Positions 1-11,800 are shown, numbered from the stretch's first letter. The stretch: DNA of 64,000 nt from Clarkia xantiana subsp. parviflora (GCA_036873135.1 JAPTYO010000013.1:20767901-20831900), one strand, 5' to 3'. Program-made: numbers and translations. The notes: generated by a model not told the origin, from the letters alone.

Positions 1-730
1 TAGACCAAAGATACGCTCTTGGTGGGCGTTGAAATCTGTTCACGAGACTGGCTCTCGGAGGGCACTTAACGTTTCGCAGGATAGGCTCCCGGAGGGCACA
101 GGTTAGACCAAAGATACGCTCCTGGTTGGCGTCGAAATCTGGTAGTTTGAAATCTACCTCAAGATACGCTCTTGGGGGCGTCGAATCTGGTAGTGTTTTT
201 TCTACCTCAAGATACGCTCTTGGTGGCGTCGAATCTGGTAGGTTGCAAATCTACCTCAAGATACGCTCCTGGGGGCGTCGAAATTCGTAGTTTTTGGAAA
301 CCACTCTCAAGATACGCTCTTGGTGCGTCGAAGTTCGTAGTATAATAACTACTCTCAAGATACGCTCTTGGGGGCGTCGAATGTCGTAGTATGAACACTA
401 CTCTCAAGATACGCTCCTGGGGGCGTCGAAATTCGTAGTTTTTGGAAACCACTCTCAAGATACGCTCTTGGTGCGTCGAAGGGCGTAGTATAAAAACTAC
501 TCTCAAGATACGCTCTTGGGGGCGTCGAAGGTCGTAGTATGAACACTACTCTCAAGATACGCTCTTGGGGGCGTCGAAGGTCGTAGTATGAAAACTAGTC
601 TCAAGATACGCTCTTGGGGGCGTCGAAGGTCGTAGTATGAAAACTACTCTCAAGATACGCTCTTGGGGGCGTCGAAGGTCGTAGTATGAAAACTACTCTC
701 AAGATACGCTCTTGGGGGCATCGAACCTGT
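1..730. repeat. 49-bp minisatellite array
   Basis: About 14 direct copies of a unit starting CTCAAGATACGCTCTTGG. Successive unit starts at 601, 650 and 699 give a period of 49 bp. The copies between about 300 and 720 are regular; those in 1-170 are more divergent and irregular. The array lies downstream of the gag-type frame of the minus-strand Tat-like element, so it is in its 3' untranslated region. Minisatellites in 3' regions are a known habit of Tat-lineage elements. Confidence 0.85.
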
Positions 731-993
731 TGTTGACTTGATGTCATATCTGTGTAAGGATAACTTCATGATTATATCGTCACATTCATTGGAAAATACC
801 TTTGTAGGAAATCCTACTCCCTTAAGAGCATTCATGTTTTTTGTACAGATGGGGTGCCTTGGATGGGTCAAGACACCCTTTGGAGGAAATCAAAGATAGT
901 TGTAGAGTTGGAGTAACTTCGTGAGTTCTCCTTCTCAAAAGTTGTTTTTGAAAAACTTAGAAAGCTTGAACATGCGAAGTGCTAAATATGAAA

Positions 994-3900
994 CTAAAGA
1001 TATGGGGTGGTCAATTCGTCTGTTGCCACGTACTCCTTTAGGCTTCCACTGTGAATCATTTCCTCCGCTTCTATCTTCAGCACCATGCAGTGGTTGGTCT
1101 GATGCCCCCAGGTCCCATGGTATTCACACCATCCCTGTGCATCTCTTCCTAGGAAGGCCTTGCCCTCCTCCCTGCATGTGGGTAGCTCCTCCTTGAGGTA
1201 CTTCTGAAAAATTTCTTCTATGCTCACTGTAAGGGGTGTGAATGTGAAGTTTACACCTCCTCCCAGTGTGTCAGTCTCTCTTTCTTTCTCCGGGACTTCA
1301 TCTAGTTGCTCCATCTCCTTTGCAAACGCCTTGTCTAGCTTTTCCTTGAGCTCTCTCATCGTGCTCGTCTTGATCATCTCATAAAGCCCTCCATAGGCCT
1401 CGAATGAGTTTGGGTGCATGTTTCGAATGAATGCTTTGACGGCCTCTCCTCTTGTGATGTCCATATTGGCACCATAACTGGAGAATCTCTGGAAATAGCT
1501 TGATATTGGCTCCCACGGCATTTGCTTGATATCATCGATGTAACGGAAGCCTCTTATGATGGAGTCCCTTGTTCTTTTCCCTTCTGTGGTTTCTGGCTGC
1601 CAAGGTATGGCTGTCACTTTCACAGTCTTGCTCATGTGTCTCTTCTTAGGCGTTGTTTGAAAAAACTGCCTGCTTAAACGGAGTATGACTCCCTTCTTCA
1701 TCTTTCCCTGCCTTTGTCTCCTTCCCTTCTTCTTACTGTCTTGATTGGCTCCTACCATGACCATTGCCACTGTGTCTGTCCTGTGTGATCCACGTCTCAT
1801 GGAGTTCACATAGCACTGCCTTGCCGTGCGTTGGTCGCCCAAGACTTCTCCAACTCCATTCTCAGTCTTCAATTTCTGGTGTACGGTGGATGGCACGATT
1901 TCGTATGGGTTTATGGTTGTCCTTCCTAGGATTCCATTGTAGGCTCCCAGGCTTTCAACCACCAAGAAATTAACATTCACCTTCAGTTGTGTCCATCCTT
2001 GGCCCATGGTCACTGGCAGGGTTATCATTCCCAGGGGGTAGCTTGTTGCCCCTGAGAAACCAACTAGAGGGAAGTTGACTGGTTTGATGTCTGCCTTCGT
2101 TTTCCCTATCTCCTCTAGGACCCTTAGGCTTAGGAGGTCTGCTGAGCTGCCCCCATCCACCAATATTCTCTTTACATCAAAATTGTCAATGTCTGTCGTG
2201 ATGACTAATGCATCGTCATGTGGGAAGACAATGTGGCTCTTGTCCTTCTCCGAGAATTCAATTTTCATCTCCGCTCCTTCTCGTGGCCTTTTCCTCCACC
2301 TTGGCACTGAAATCAGTTTTGATGCGTAAACCTCCCTTGCATTAGCAGTTGGGCCACCTGATGCCACTCCTCCGTGTATCATGTTTATAGTTCCTCTTTT
2401 GTTGGGTGGAGGATTGTAGTCTACCTTGCTCTTGCCCTTGTCTCTGTGTGATGGCCCTAACTGTATGCTGTTGCCCCCATGATCCACAAACTGCTTTAGT
2501 TCTCCCCTTTGGATGGCATTGTTGATGCTTAGCTTTAGGCTGAAGCATTCGTTCGTGTCATGCCCGTAAGCTTCATGGTTGTCACACCATCTGTCCTTGT
2601 GGTTCCCCACCATTGGGGCTCTCCATCTTGCAGGGGATGACCAGAGTTTCTGATTCCGCATCTCTTTGAGGACAGTAGCTGGAGTGGCGTTCAATGGAAC
2701 GAACTTGATGACATTTATTTCTCTAGCCTTTAGTGGTTCGCCCATTTGGTTTCTTTGCTGGGGCGGACGCCATTCCTGCTGCCTTGTGTGCTGAGGTACC
2801 TGAGGTGGTTTTCCTTTGTTTGGCTTTGCATTATCTTCCTTGGCTGCTTGAATCTTGGCTTTCTTACTTGCCCTGTGCCTCTCCAGGTCTATATGAGTTT
2901 TTACTCTTCCTGCAAGCTCCTCTAAGGTGCTTGCTGGTTTCTTGGCCATCTTTTCTGCCAGCGTTGACCCGAAGCGGCCTAGGTTTCTGATGAAGGCTCG
3001 TATTATCTCACCCTCAGTGATGTCGCCCTGGATGTCTGCTATGTTTTGGTTGAACCTAGTGTAGTAACTGGCCAAGGATTCATCATTTTCTTGCTTCACA
3101 TCATCAATGGAGCCTGTTCCTTTGAGGAGCTTCCTTTCTCCTAGATACCTCTGAAGGAACTTCGCCTTTAGCTACTCCCATGAGTGGATGCTCTCAGAGG
3201 GTAGGCTGAAGAACCAATGTGAGGCCACCCCTGATAGGGTGTTTGGAAATAGGAGAGCCTTGTATTTTTCATCAGTGGTTCTTCCAAATAGGGAGGCTTC
3301 ATGCTGCTGAATATGCTCCAAAGGGTCTCCCTTGCCATTGTATTTTGCAATCTGGACTGTATGCAGGGAGTCCGGCACCTTGCTCATCTCCAATTCCCTT
3401 GTGAAAGGGTGGTTCGTTTTGTCACTTAGACAATGCAAGCTATGTTTCTTTGACTCGTTCATTTTCCTTGTTATCATTGCCTCTATTTCTTCTGGAGTGA
3501 TCAATATCGGTGTCGGAGTGTAATTTCTCTGATAGCCTCCGTAGTTATAGATGGGGCTTGCCGGGATCCCTTGTCCGTATTGATACGGACTGTAGGTGTA
3601 TCCTTGGTGTCCCTGATGGGGTGCTTCATAGAATTCTTGCCTCCTTGGAGGTCTTGCTTGTCTGTCCTCCCCCAGTGGGGTGTAAGCCCTGGCGTTCTGG
3701 TGTTGCCTAGGAGGCACGAATTGTTGCCTTCCCTCTGGGGGTGGCTCCTGGTAATTTCTTCTTTGCTCCTCTCGCTGCCCTGCTCGGGGGTGCGAGTGGT
3801 GCTCTTCCGTTGGGATCTGTTCCTCTTCATGAGCTTCTGTATTTGTCCCCTGGGTGTATACCGGCCTTGTGTATGTTGTGTAGGCGCGGTTGTCATTTCT

Positions 3901-4210
3901 TTGGGCCGGCATCCCATACGGGTACCTCTGGGGTTGCGCCTCATAGTAATATCCCTCAGGGGGTGCCGTGTGTTGGGATGGCACTCCCTGTTGCTCCCTC
4001 TCTCTCTGTGGCCTCCTTGCCAAGGGGGTTGAGGCTGTGGAGGACTCAGCCCCAGCTGGGCGTGAGGGTCCTCCATCCTGGTTGTTGTGTTGGGGAGGCT
4101 GTGGGGTTCCTTGTGGTTCTGGTTGCACTGGCTGCTTTCCCGGGTTAGGCTGCCTTCCCTGGGGTATAGGCTCTCTCCTTCGCCTGTTGCCCCCGGTGGG
4201 CGGTGGTGCC
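994..4210 (-). pseudogene. Gag-protease-second gag polyprotein, one premature stop
   Basis: One reading frame runs from about 4210 to 994, broken only by a TAG at 3171-3169 where the family has Gln (SWE-stop-LKAKF). Order: a Pro/Gln/Tyr-rich N-terminus, the retrotransposon gag domain (HWFFSLPSESI, then ESLASYYTRF), a CHHC knuckle (WCDNHEAYGHDTNEC), and an aspartic protease core (RILVDGGSSADLL). Then, where RT should start, come a second gag-type helix block (EPISSYFQRF...AFIRNM) and a second knuckle (WCEYHGTWGHQTNHC). The true start is unclear: the ATG at 4232 is in another frame, and the gag frame opens just after a TAG that could also be a mutated Gln. Proteins like this form virus-like particles; without pol the element depends on partners. 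Confidence 0.75.
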
Positions 4211-4265
4211 TAGACACCCTGCTGTTCGTCATTGCTCTTGTTATGGCCAGGCTTTCTGTCCGAAG

Positions 4266-4281
4266 CCCACTGACGGCGCCA
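4266..4281 (-). other. Primer-binding site of the Tat-like element
   Basis: Immediately inside the LTR end the minus strand reads TGGCGCCGTCAGTGGG. The same position in the element at 11916 reads TGGCGCCGTCTGTGGG. The site marks the LTR edge at 4284 and shows that the element reads on the minus strand. Confidence 0.7.
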
Positions 4282-4580
4282 AGTGTTAGGTTCCGAGTTA
4301 AGGGTCAACGGGCGGTCGACTCAAATCTCGTTCCTCACTGGAGATGTCGCGGATCTGATTCTCTCGGGTTGTGTTGTCCTAACTCGCGTCTTCCGTCCTT
4401 AGCTTCTCTTCTCCTTCGCCCTGCAGAAGGGGCAGTACCAGGCACAGAGGGGGGGGTGGTGCCTGATGAACCCTCTCCGATGCCTAAGTCAGTACGGTTT
4501 TTAGAGAAATAAAGCTAGAGAGATGTCAGAGCAAAATTATCCAACTTGCTAAGATGATCAAATGAATAGTGGAGGTGGGG

Positions 4581-4588
4581 TATTTATA
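4581..4588 (-). promoter_or_regulatory. LTR TATA box
   Basis: The minus strand reads TATAAATA about 300 bp before the LTR end, which fits the U3 promoter of this element. Confidence 0.6.
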
Positions 4589-4733
4589 GGCAACGGTGTC
4601 ATTAAGGTGGCTTAATGACATCATTAACCCTTAAACACAGTTAATTAACCTTTAAACACATAATTAAGACCTTAGGATACGGAGAAGGTAGGCGGAATAA
4701 ACCGAGTATGGGAGTCCAAAAATGATGCCGGGG

Positions 4734-4903
4734 CCCTTGGGGGGGAGGAAAATCCGACCCCCAAGGGTAGGGGTTGGGTGAGGTCACCCAACCCTTCCTA
4801 GGGGGGATGGGGTTGGCTAACCCTATCCCCCCTAGGGGAGATCGGGTCGGCTGACCCGATCTCCCCTAGGGGAGGTCGGGTGTGGCCACCCAACCTCACC
4901 TAG
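4734..4903. repeat. Chain of GC-rich palindromes in the LTR
   Basis: Five consecutive inverted repeats. The first two are at 4734-4767 and 4771-4794. The last three are head-to-tail units of exactly 34 bp that share CTAG at 4798, 4832, 4866 and 4900. The middle unit has a 17-bp perfect stem. The units differ in sequence, but many changes are paired in both arms. Confidence 0.85.
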
Positions 4904-5040
4904 ATGAGTTTGTCTCGGCCGGACGAGTGCTTCGGCCCCGTCCGGACCGTTGGTGTTTTTGCGAAGTGTTCGGGTTGAAGTTTCGAATTATAATCGTTAA
5001 TGGGATGATAAAAATACAATGATTCGAAAGTCAACGGGTT

Positions 5041-5602
5041 CAAATTGGGCGTATATCCATCAAAAGGTACTGCCGACTATGCTCTGTGCTATGAGGACGG
5101 GAAGTTAGAATTGATCGGTTACAGTGACGCCGACCATGGTGGCGATCCGAATGATCGTAAGTCCACCACAGGGGGAGTGTTCATCCTTGCTAAAGTCGTC
5201 ATTTCATGGATGAGCAAGAAGCAAACCTGTGTCGCGCTGTCAACGATGGAATCGGAATTCGTAGCTCTCTCTAAGAATGCACAGGAAGCAGTCTGGCTGA
5301 AAAGGCTTCTTACTGCACTTCTTGATGGTGACGTCAAGAGTAAACCTCTAAAGGTGTTCTCTGACAGTCGGGCAGCCATTGCGGCAGTTAAGAATCTGAA
5401 GTACAATAGTAGGACCAAACACATTGATGTGAAATATTTTTATGCTAAATCTATGGTGGAAGACAATATAATAACTATGGAATACTTTTCCACTGATAAT
5501 ATGATTGCGGACCCATTAACTAAACCACTATGCAAGGAAATATTCAAAAAGCATGTAAAAATGCTTGGATTGCGTAGGGTTAGAAATGGCATGTATCTGT
5601 GA
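5041..5602 (+). pseudogene. Ty1/copia RNase H, 3' remnant of pol
   Basis: The frame encodes the end of a copia polyprotein: GYSDADHGGD, STTGGVFIL, STMESEFVALS, SRAAIAAV, TKHIDVKYF and IADPLTKPL, followed by a stop at 5602. These are the RNase H landmarks (Asp in SDAD, Glu in MESE, Asp in DSR). Everything upstream (gag, protease, integrase, RT) is missing; the frame begins next to the LTR of the minus-strand Tat-like element. This is the 3' end of a plus-strand copia element whose LTR follows at 6655. Confidence 0.9.
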
Positions 5603-6654
5603 TAACATTTTGATATTAGACAGTTACATTTTGTAAGCGAAAGAATTGCAACTGAGTTTACGATCAATCGACGTCAAAATGTTTTGATTACATCAGATTT
5701 ACGGTCTATAAACTAAGTCGTAGGAGGACGCAATCCTCTGCCAAACTATGTCGAATGTGGGCCTTACCTAGTCACACAAGTACGGTCGTCTTGTGATGGA
5801 GGGAGGCATCCACCAAACAAGACTGGCGAAGAGTCAGGGGGATAAACCTGATTAAGCGAGACAATTATCTAGTTTCGAAGTAACTCGACGTGATCTTCGT
5901 TTCGCATATTGTCGTGATGAACTTCGTTCGTCATTTAAGCACATTCTGGGCCAGATGAGAATCTGTGATAGCATGATTGACATATCCCTTTCCTGTCAAC
6001 CCAAAAGGTACAGGTATATTATCAATATGTGCTTCATACTACGTGTGCCATGTCCGACCATGGGGTCACAACTCGGTTGTGCTAGGAAGTAATTCTCGTG
6101 ATTCTGGCGGGCGCAAACTTCTTCACCTCGAGCGTGTGATTGATCCCTGGAGTCTTATGAAGAGGCACTCGAAGTATCCTCATGGACTCAAAACTCATAC
6201 CTAAGGTTAGGCTCAATGCTCGCTTCCCAGCGTACGAGCGAAGTGCTGACCAAAAAGGCCCAATGACCACGTCTTGGAAACCGGTTGGGTTTGACTAAAG
6301 GTATGAACGATGGGGATGGTCAAGTTTACCTGTAATTCACCGATTCTTGTATTCAATAGGTGGCCACCAGCCGAATATTAGTTGAAGGTTGTGAATACTT
6401 GTACAGATGCCTTGGAGAAGTGTTCCTATGTGGAAACTAGGCAAATGGAGAATTATCAGTTGACCTAGGATACAACACGGTACAATATATAAATGTTGTT
6501 TATAACATGTTGATTAGAGAAAAGGTAATCAACGTTCCGCGGGCGCTACAATACTCCTAAAAGATGAGTAGCACGATGCCCGTCGTATCCGCCGGTCACA
6601 CGGCAAACCTCGTATGAACTATTCGGAAGCATGGAGTAGATCAAAGGGGAGAAA
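5603..6654 (+). other. Long copia 3' untranslated region and PPT
   Basis: About 1 kb without an open frame lies between the RNase H stop and a purine tract (AAAGGGGAGAAA, 6643-6654). Parts recur, diverged, at 29690-30620: a block around GTCGAATGTGG and one around AGGTGGCCACCA. It is therefore the conserved 3' untranslated part of one copia family. Confidence 0.65.
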
Positions 6655-7360
6655 TGTTGATGCGGATATGGACAACAATACATTAACGGGCCCCCTCCTC
6701 GGCGAGTGGGAGCTGTAAGCATATGATGATGGGCGCCGTAATTGGTAGCCCATAATATGTATAGTTTACTTAATGAACTTGGGTAAATGTCACATTAGGG
6801 TAACTAGGCTAGACCCAAATCCAAATTGACATGGGAGGCCCAAAATTGGGCCTTCCCAAATACATAGGCCGGCCGAATATTTGTGGTGGGGTAAAGTGGA
6901 TTTTTGTCCACTTTACTCATCCTATAAATAAGAGGTGTTAGGGAAATTTTAGGGTTAGTCATAATTCCCCCACAAGAGAGTTTTAGAGAGAAAAACCCTC
7001 ATCCCCACACTATAGGTTCGGCCGCACCAAGTAACTCACCAAGGGTGTGCTAAATTGCTTTCGAGCAAACTCTCCAGAGATCTGTCCTGTGCCAAGAATC
7101 GATCAGAGGCTTTGTTGTGGAGCTTATACCACGTAGGGTTTCTTTCACAAGGACTTCTACGGGTTCCGACCGGAGGATCGCGAACTCCCTCGAGCAAGGA
7201 TCTTGGACTACGGTTACTCTTGAGATATGTGTAAACTTTCCACTGCGTAATTGATATTACTAGCACATATACTGCTTCTACGACTCACTTCCAACTTTCC
7301 ACTACGGTTACTCCTCGTAATCTAACATATACTGCTTCTACGACTCACTTCCAACTTCTG
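6655..7360 (+). repeat. Copia 3' LTR
   Basis: It starts TGTTGATGCGG directly after the purine tract. A TATA box (TATAAATA, 6923-6930) fits a U3 promoter. A 33-bp stretch with ACATATACTGCTTC occurs twice near the end (about 7264 and 7324), a 60-bp tandem duplication. The right edge is not sharp; 7360 is approximate. A related, older LTR lies at about 30620-31330. Confidence 0.6.
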
Positions 7361-7974
7361 GCTAAGCACTCGTTGCCAAGGGGGAATCATCGAATTGGAT
7401 GGTCCGCATCTCCTTTTTTTTCCAAGGAGCACTACAGGAATTGCCAACGGAATATTAATTTTTTCGGGAAATGTTGGTTGACAATACTATCTTTGCCAAG
7501 AGAAACAAACTTCCGTCGACAAAGATATATTATGTCGACTATTTTTTTCCTCAGAAAAAAAAAACTTATTTTCCAACTATTATATAAAATTCTATCGGAA
7601 AAATAGGAACTATGGCTGACAAAAAAGTCATTTCGTCGGCAAATTCTTTGGCGATTGAAAAAAATAATTGTAGTCAAATATGAAAATAAAATATTATGCA
7701 CTTATAAAACATAATTTTTGTAGGAAAATATACAAACGTTGTTAACAAAAATTAATTTTTTGTTGGAAAACATATGACATTTAGGAACAAAATTGAACTT
7801 TGGTAGGCAAACATATGAACTTTTCCGACGAAGTTTTCGTTTGGAGACAACTATTATATCAATTTGTCGACAAAAATGAGATATTTCAGAAAAATGACAC
7901 TTTTAAATTGAACCGATAACGTTTGCTAACTAAATTTGAATTTAGTCGATAAATATACTATCTTTGCCGATGGA

Positions 7975-9030
7975 ATCTTGATGAGGTTAGAAAAAAATTG
8001 TTTATGCCAACCAAAGACAGATTTCGTCGGTAAATAATTTGATTACCAACGAAATTGAACATTTTTTCAGGAAACTTAAGACAATTGTAATATAAAAGTT
8101 GATATTTCCCTAAGAAATTACGATTTGGTTGGTAAAAATATTATCTTTACGAGGAAATTATATTTGGTTGGTAAAAAAAGAAATTGCTGACAATATTAGT
8201 AATTTACCGGCAAACAAGATAGTTGCTAACAAATTTTGGCTTTTGTCATTAAAATCAGGATTAGAACCTTGCTCTTTTACATGAAAACCTACTATTATAA
8301 TCACGCAGCTAATTGAACATCAATGATTTAGGTTTCCGGATTATTTTTTTACTTTGTATATATACAAGTGCCTTTGTTAAATAAAAAAAATTGGAAGACA
8401 TAGACACCATTTTAACCACAAAACAAAATATGAGATGACGTTGACAGTAACGACTATGGCAGACGACTGCAATGAAAACAGGGACAGCCATTGCAGACGG
8501 ACAACAGATAACTTGTGGACGACGGAGGCAGGCAGTGGTTGCCAAGGACATGAATTCGAGAATCTTGATGAGGTAAGAAAAAAATTAGTTTATGCCGACC
8601 AAATACAGATTTCGTCGAAGAATAATTTCAAAGCCAACAAAATTGATTTTTTTCGGGAAACATAAGATGATTGTAATTTTCAAATGTCATATTTCTCTAA
8701 GAAATTACGATTTAGTCTGTAAAAATATTATCTTTACCGAGGAAATTGCAATTGGTTGGTAAAAAAAAAAATTTGTCGACAGTATATGTAATTTACCTAA
8801 TTAGAACCTTGGTCTTCTACATTATAACCTACTATTATAACCATATAGCTAATTGAACATCAATGATTTAGTTTTTAGGATTGTACTAGAGATGATGTAG
8901 AAAGAAACGATGGAGGCAAAAAACTGCATTGAAGATAAGGACGACGATTGCAGATGGACAACAACAACTTGTGGACGACGGAGGTAGACAGTGGTTGCCA
9001 ATGGGTGTGAATTTGTGGTGTTAGGTATAT
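7975..9030. repeat. Tandem duplication of about 550 bp in the CACTA element
   Basis: The block starting CTTGATGAGG at about 7977 recurs at about 8563. Shared landmarks are AACATCAATGATTTAG (8317 and 8861) and CTTGTGGACGACGGAGG (8512 and 8969). The copies are diverged, so the duplication is old. No gene is seen in it. Confidence 0.7.
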
Positions 9031-9269
9031 TGTTACTGGAATTTTTGATCTTGGATTCTATTGACATCTCATAGATTGTAACTTAAATATCTTATATTGC
9101 AATTAGAATGTCTGTATATTAATAATGCCGCTTAATATTAATAATGTCCAAAAAATATGTCTTATTTGATTAATATCTTATTTATTATAGTTGTTGCCAC
9201 TCATAACAAAGTTTGATGTTTATTCTTTTAGGTAACTAAAAAAAGAAGAATGATAAAAGTGTGATGTCA

Positions 9270-9812
9270 ATGAACTTGAAATGTCGAGAATATATTGATG
9301 GAGTTAGATAGTTCATTAAATTTTCGATTACTGATTCTTCTTGTTGTGATAAAGTTGGACTTGTGAAGATCTGGTGTACATGTAATAATTGCAGTAATGT
9401 TAAAGTCCAATATGAGAATGATGTTATACATCACCTATTGTGGATTTGTATTTCGTCTAGATACACACATTTGACATTTCATGAAGAAGAAGAGGCGCGT
9501 AGATGTTCTTCCACAAACGTACGACAAAACGTTGATGAGAAGAAAGAGATTGTATTTGATGTTATCGGTGCACAAGTTTGGTCAAAGGATGATACTACGT
9601 CTAAGGATGTTGATAAATTCGACAGGTTGTTGAAAGAGTGTGAGAAAAATCTTTATCCAGCATGCATTGGTTATTCAAAAATGTCTTACATCGTCGAGCT
9701 TTTTCACATATGTCTTCACAAAATCAACAACTATAGAAAGATGTTAGATTTGTTCAAAAAATGTCTCCCCCTAGAAAATGCAGAACCAGGATCTAATTGT
9801 GAGGCAAATTAG
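9270..9812 (+). pseudogene. TNP2-like CACTA transposase, N-terminal remnant
   Basis: From ATG at 9270 the frame reads MNLKCREYIDGVR, a TAG at 9309, then FIKFS...KIWCTCNNCSN, a zinc-binding CxCxxC of the transposase-associated domain. It continues with FDRLLKEC...LYPACIGYSKMSYIVELFHI, the segment that precedes the DDE core in TNP2-type proteins (usual pattern LYPGC..FSKLSF..RLFHLK). The frame ends in a stop at 9812, before the catalytic domain. Besides the internal TAG, the rest of the roughly 700-aa protein is absent. The piece supports the CACTA call. Confidence 0.75.
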
Positions 9813-11040
9813 TTTAACTGGTTTGGGATAGAGTACAAGAAGTTTGTCTTAGATTTCATCTGTTTATGCTGTAAATTCAAGTTCTTACTTGTTGCAAATT
9901 ATGCAGTTTTCAGCTATTTGTGCTTTTTGTTTGTCGATTAGCTTTTTTATGCTTCAAATTATGTATATATCAGCTATTTAAGCTGCAAATTAAGGTTGTG
10001 ACGTGCTGCAAATTCTGCACACATTTGAGCCATTTATGCTTCAATTTCAAGTTCTTAAAAGTTTTGTGTATGACAGTTGTGAACATGTACAAGTTTCATA
10101 ACAACTATGCATACCACTAAGGATTAGTTTCTTATTAAATGTTACTAGATTTAAATAAGATACATATATAGCTCTCCTAACTCATAAAATAGTGAAATCT
10201 AACCCAATCGTATAGAGCTCACTTATCTCTTCCCTTTTAGTCACTACTTAGTTATCTCTTCAACTTATCTCTTCAACTTATCTCTCACGTATCTCAGTTA
10301 CCTTCTCAGGTATACCTCTTTTATTTTTTAGGTTTTCACATATTTCTTAGGTTTTCACGATTTCTATCTCTCTATGATCTACATGCATATCTGCTCTTAG
10401 CAATTCCTTTGTAAAGACCCACGAACCACTCTACTGCTTCACCGAGCAACCGCTCCACCTCCTTTTAAGGTTTATCATCCAATTCTTTATCGCTATGTTC
10501 CAATTCATATTTTTAGAAACTTTATCTTCTAGTTTAGATGTAACTAAGCTTTACACAAATTATAAGGGTTGGAACTTTGATAGTCTTGAAACTTTGATAA
10601 TATTTGAAATTAGGGTTCATACTAACAAAAAGAGTAATTTATTTGGATTTTTATTCTCTATGTTATTTATCTCTATTTTTTTTTATTTTTTTTCCTTATA
10701 TAAATATTATCTAAACATTTATATTCATTATGCAGTTTTTTTGCTTATCATTATATATTTTTTATGATTAATTTATGTATGAATGGAAAAGTCAAAATGG
10801 ATAATAAATTCATTTAGATGGGGATATTGGGATGGTTGCATATTAAAGCCAATATTCTGGTGCAAATTTAGACGCGATCCATTTATATTGTATATTACAC
10901 GTTCTATTTTGTTAAAGGTTATTTTAATTTCATTCTGGGGTTTCTCAGTTTTTGTGTAGATCCTCCTGATATCAGGAACTGAAATTCAAGTTACATATAT
11001 GAAAGTCCTTATTTAGGTTAAATTCTTGATTCTGAAGATG
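9813..11040. other. CACTA internal DNA without a clear gene
   Basis: From about 9850 to 10060 a degenerate repeat of about 60 bp recurs (GCTGCAAATT...CAGCTATTT...GCTT). At 10220-10320 there are pyrimidine-rich copies of ACTTATCTCTTCA. The rest is AT-rich with no recognisable coding sequence. Confidence 0.5.
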
Positions 11041-11800
11041 GCTGGAAAGTTTAAAAAGCAAGCTGCACGGCTGAAGAAGAGGCAATGGGTATGTATGAAT
11101 GACAGTGAGAAAGTAGTTGATGATCAAATCACGGAAGACCAAGCCAAACAACACAGGTAATCGTGGAAGCTGGTGATACGCCAAGGGGCCAAAGGTCAAA
11201 CCAAGCAATGCAAACTATGGATGAAATAAATTTTACTTCCAGGGTATGAAATTCAAGCCAAACAATGCGACGTAAGGATGAAAGGGATGATGTGTCAAAG
11301 GGTTGTAAGCTAATTCAAACCCCTTTCCATGAACATTCATCCCCATATCATATTATTATAATAGGATCCACAAGTGGATTTCTTGAAGATGATGTTGTAG
11401 GTTAGTTATTGAAAACTTTGACTGTTAATATTATATATTTTTATTGTTTTGAATGATAATTATATTGGAATGTATATATACAAGACCCAACAGGCAAAAG
11501 GTTACAAACCAAAAACTTTGTCTCAATTGATAATATTCCATCTAACATAAGGTTACCAATTTGATGGGGGGGTTTAATGGTAGTTCGGCTGGTGACTGGG
11601 CTTTCAAGTTTTCGAGCTTTTGCGAGATAGTTGCTCGGAACAAGGTGTATTTTCCAATAAAACTAAAGTTAACTTTCTAAAAGAGAAAAAGTATGGAGAA
11701 ATTATGAACTGAGAGTTCCTATTTTATATTGTATGTCTAAGTCATCTCTTCATGAATTATTTCTTACAGTATGTTGATGCTTAACCTAGCTAATTCTACT
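11041..11800 (+). pseudogene. Possible second CACTA gene (Ptta/En-Spm type), degraded
   Basis: A 40-codon frame starts MAGKFKKQAARLKKRQW at 11041. Further on, broken frames give FSSFCEIVARNKV (about 11610-11650) and REKVW (about 11683), which resemble the F..FLG.LAR..VP and K..IW patterns of the plant En/Spm TNPA-type domain. The likeness is weak and the frames are broken; the position after TNP2 supports it. Confidence 0.3.

Larger units (their letters stand above)
1..5018 (-). mobile_element. Partial Tat-like Ty3/gypsy element, gag-only, 5' part
   Basis: A minus-strand LTR element whose 3' end lies outside the window. Reading from the high-coordinate side one sees a 5' LTR (4284 to about 5018), a primer-binding site (TGGCGCCGTCAGTGGG, minus strand, 4281-4266), one long gag-type reading frame (about 4210-994) and a 3' region with a minisatellite (1-730). 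No reverse transcriptase, RNase H or integrase motif follows the protease; a second gag-like domain stands there instead. The Tat assignment comes from the PBS type, the CHHC knuckle and the DGGSS protease, which match the complete Tat element at 11916-21122. The outer LTR edge is inferred from a TGT...ACA ending only, as the partner LTR is not visible. Confidence 0.8.
4284..5018 (-). repeat. 5' LTR of the minus-strand Tat-like element
   Basis: On the plus strand it begins TGTTAGGTTCCG at 4284 and probably ends AAATACA at 5018, giving TGT...ACA. It contains a minus-strand TATA box and a chain of GC-rich palindromes. The copia RNase H coding remnant starts about 20 bases beyond it, so the element seems to have inserted into that copia element. 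The outer edge is a guess because the 3' LTR is not in the window. Confidence 0.6.

Noticed and set aside
3501..4232. Second minus-strand frame overlapping the gag N-terminus, starting with a good ATG
   Set aside because: Low-complexity Pro/Gln-rich DNA keeps several frames open; only the frame that leads into gag, knuckle and protease is supported.
5977..6270. Overlapping 60-75 codon frames after the copia RNase H
   Set aside because: The region is the conserved non-coding 3' part of the copia family; its relative at 29700-30600 keeps none of these frames.
10495..10767. 90-codon hydrophobic frame
   Set aside because: It arises from T-rich, AT-rich DNA in the CACTA interior; no family resemblance.
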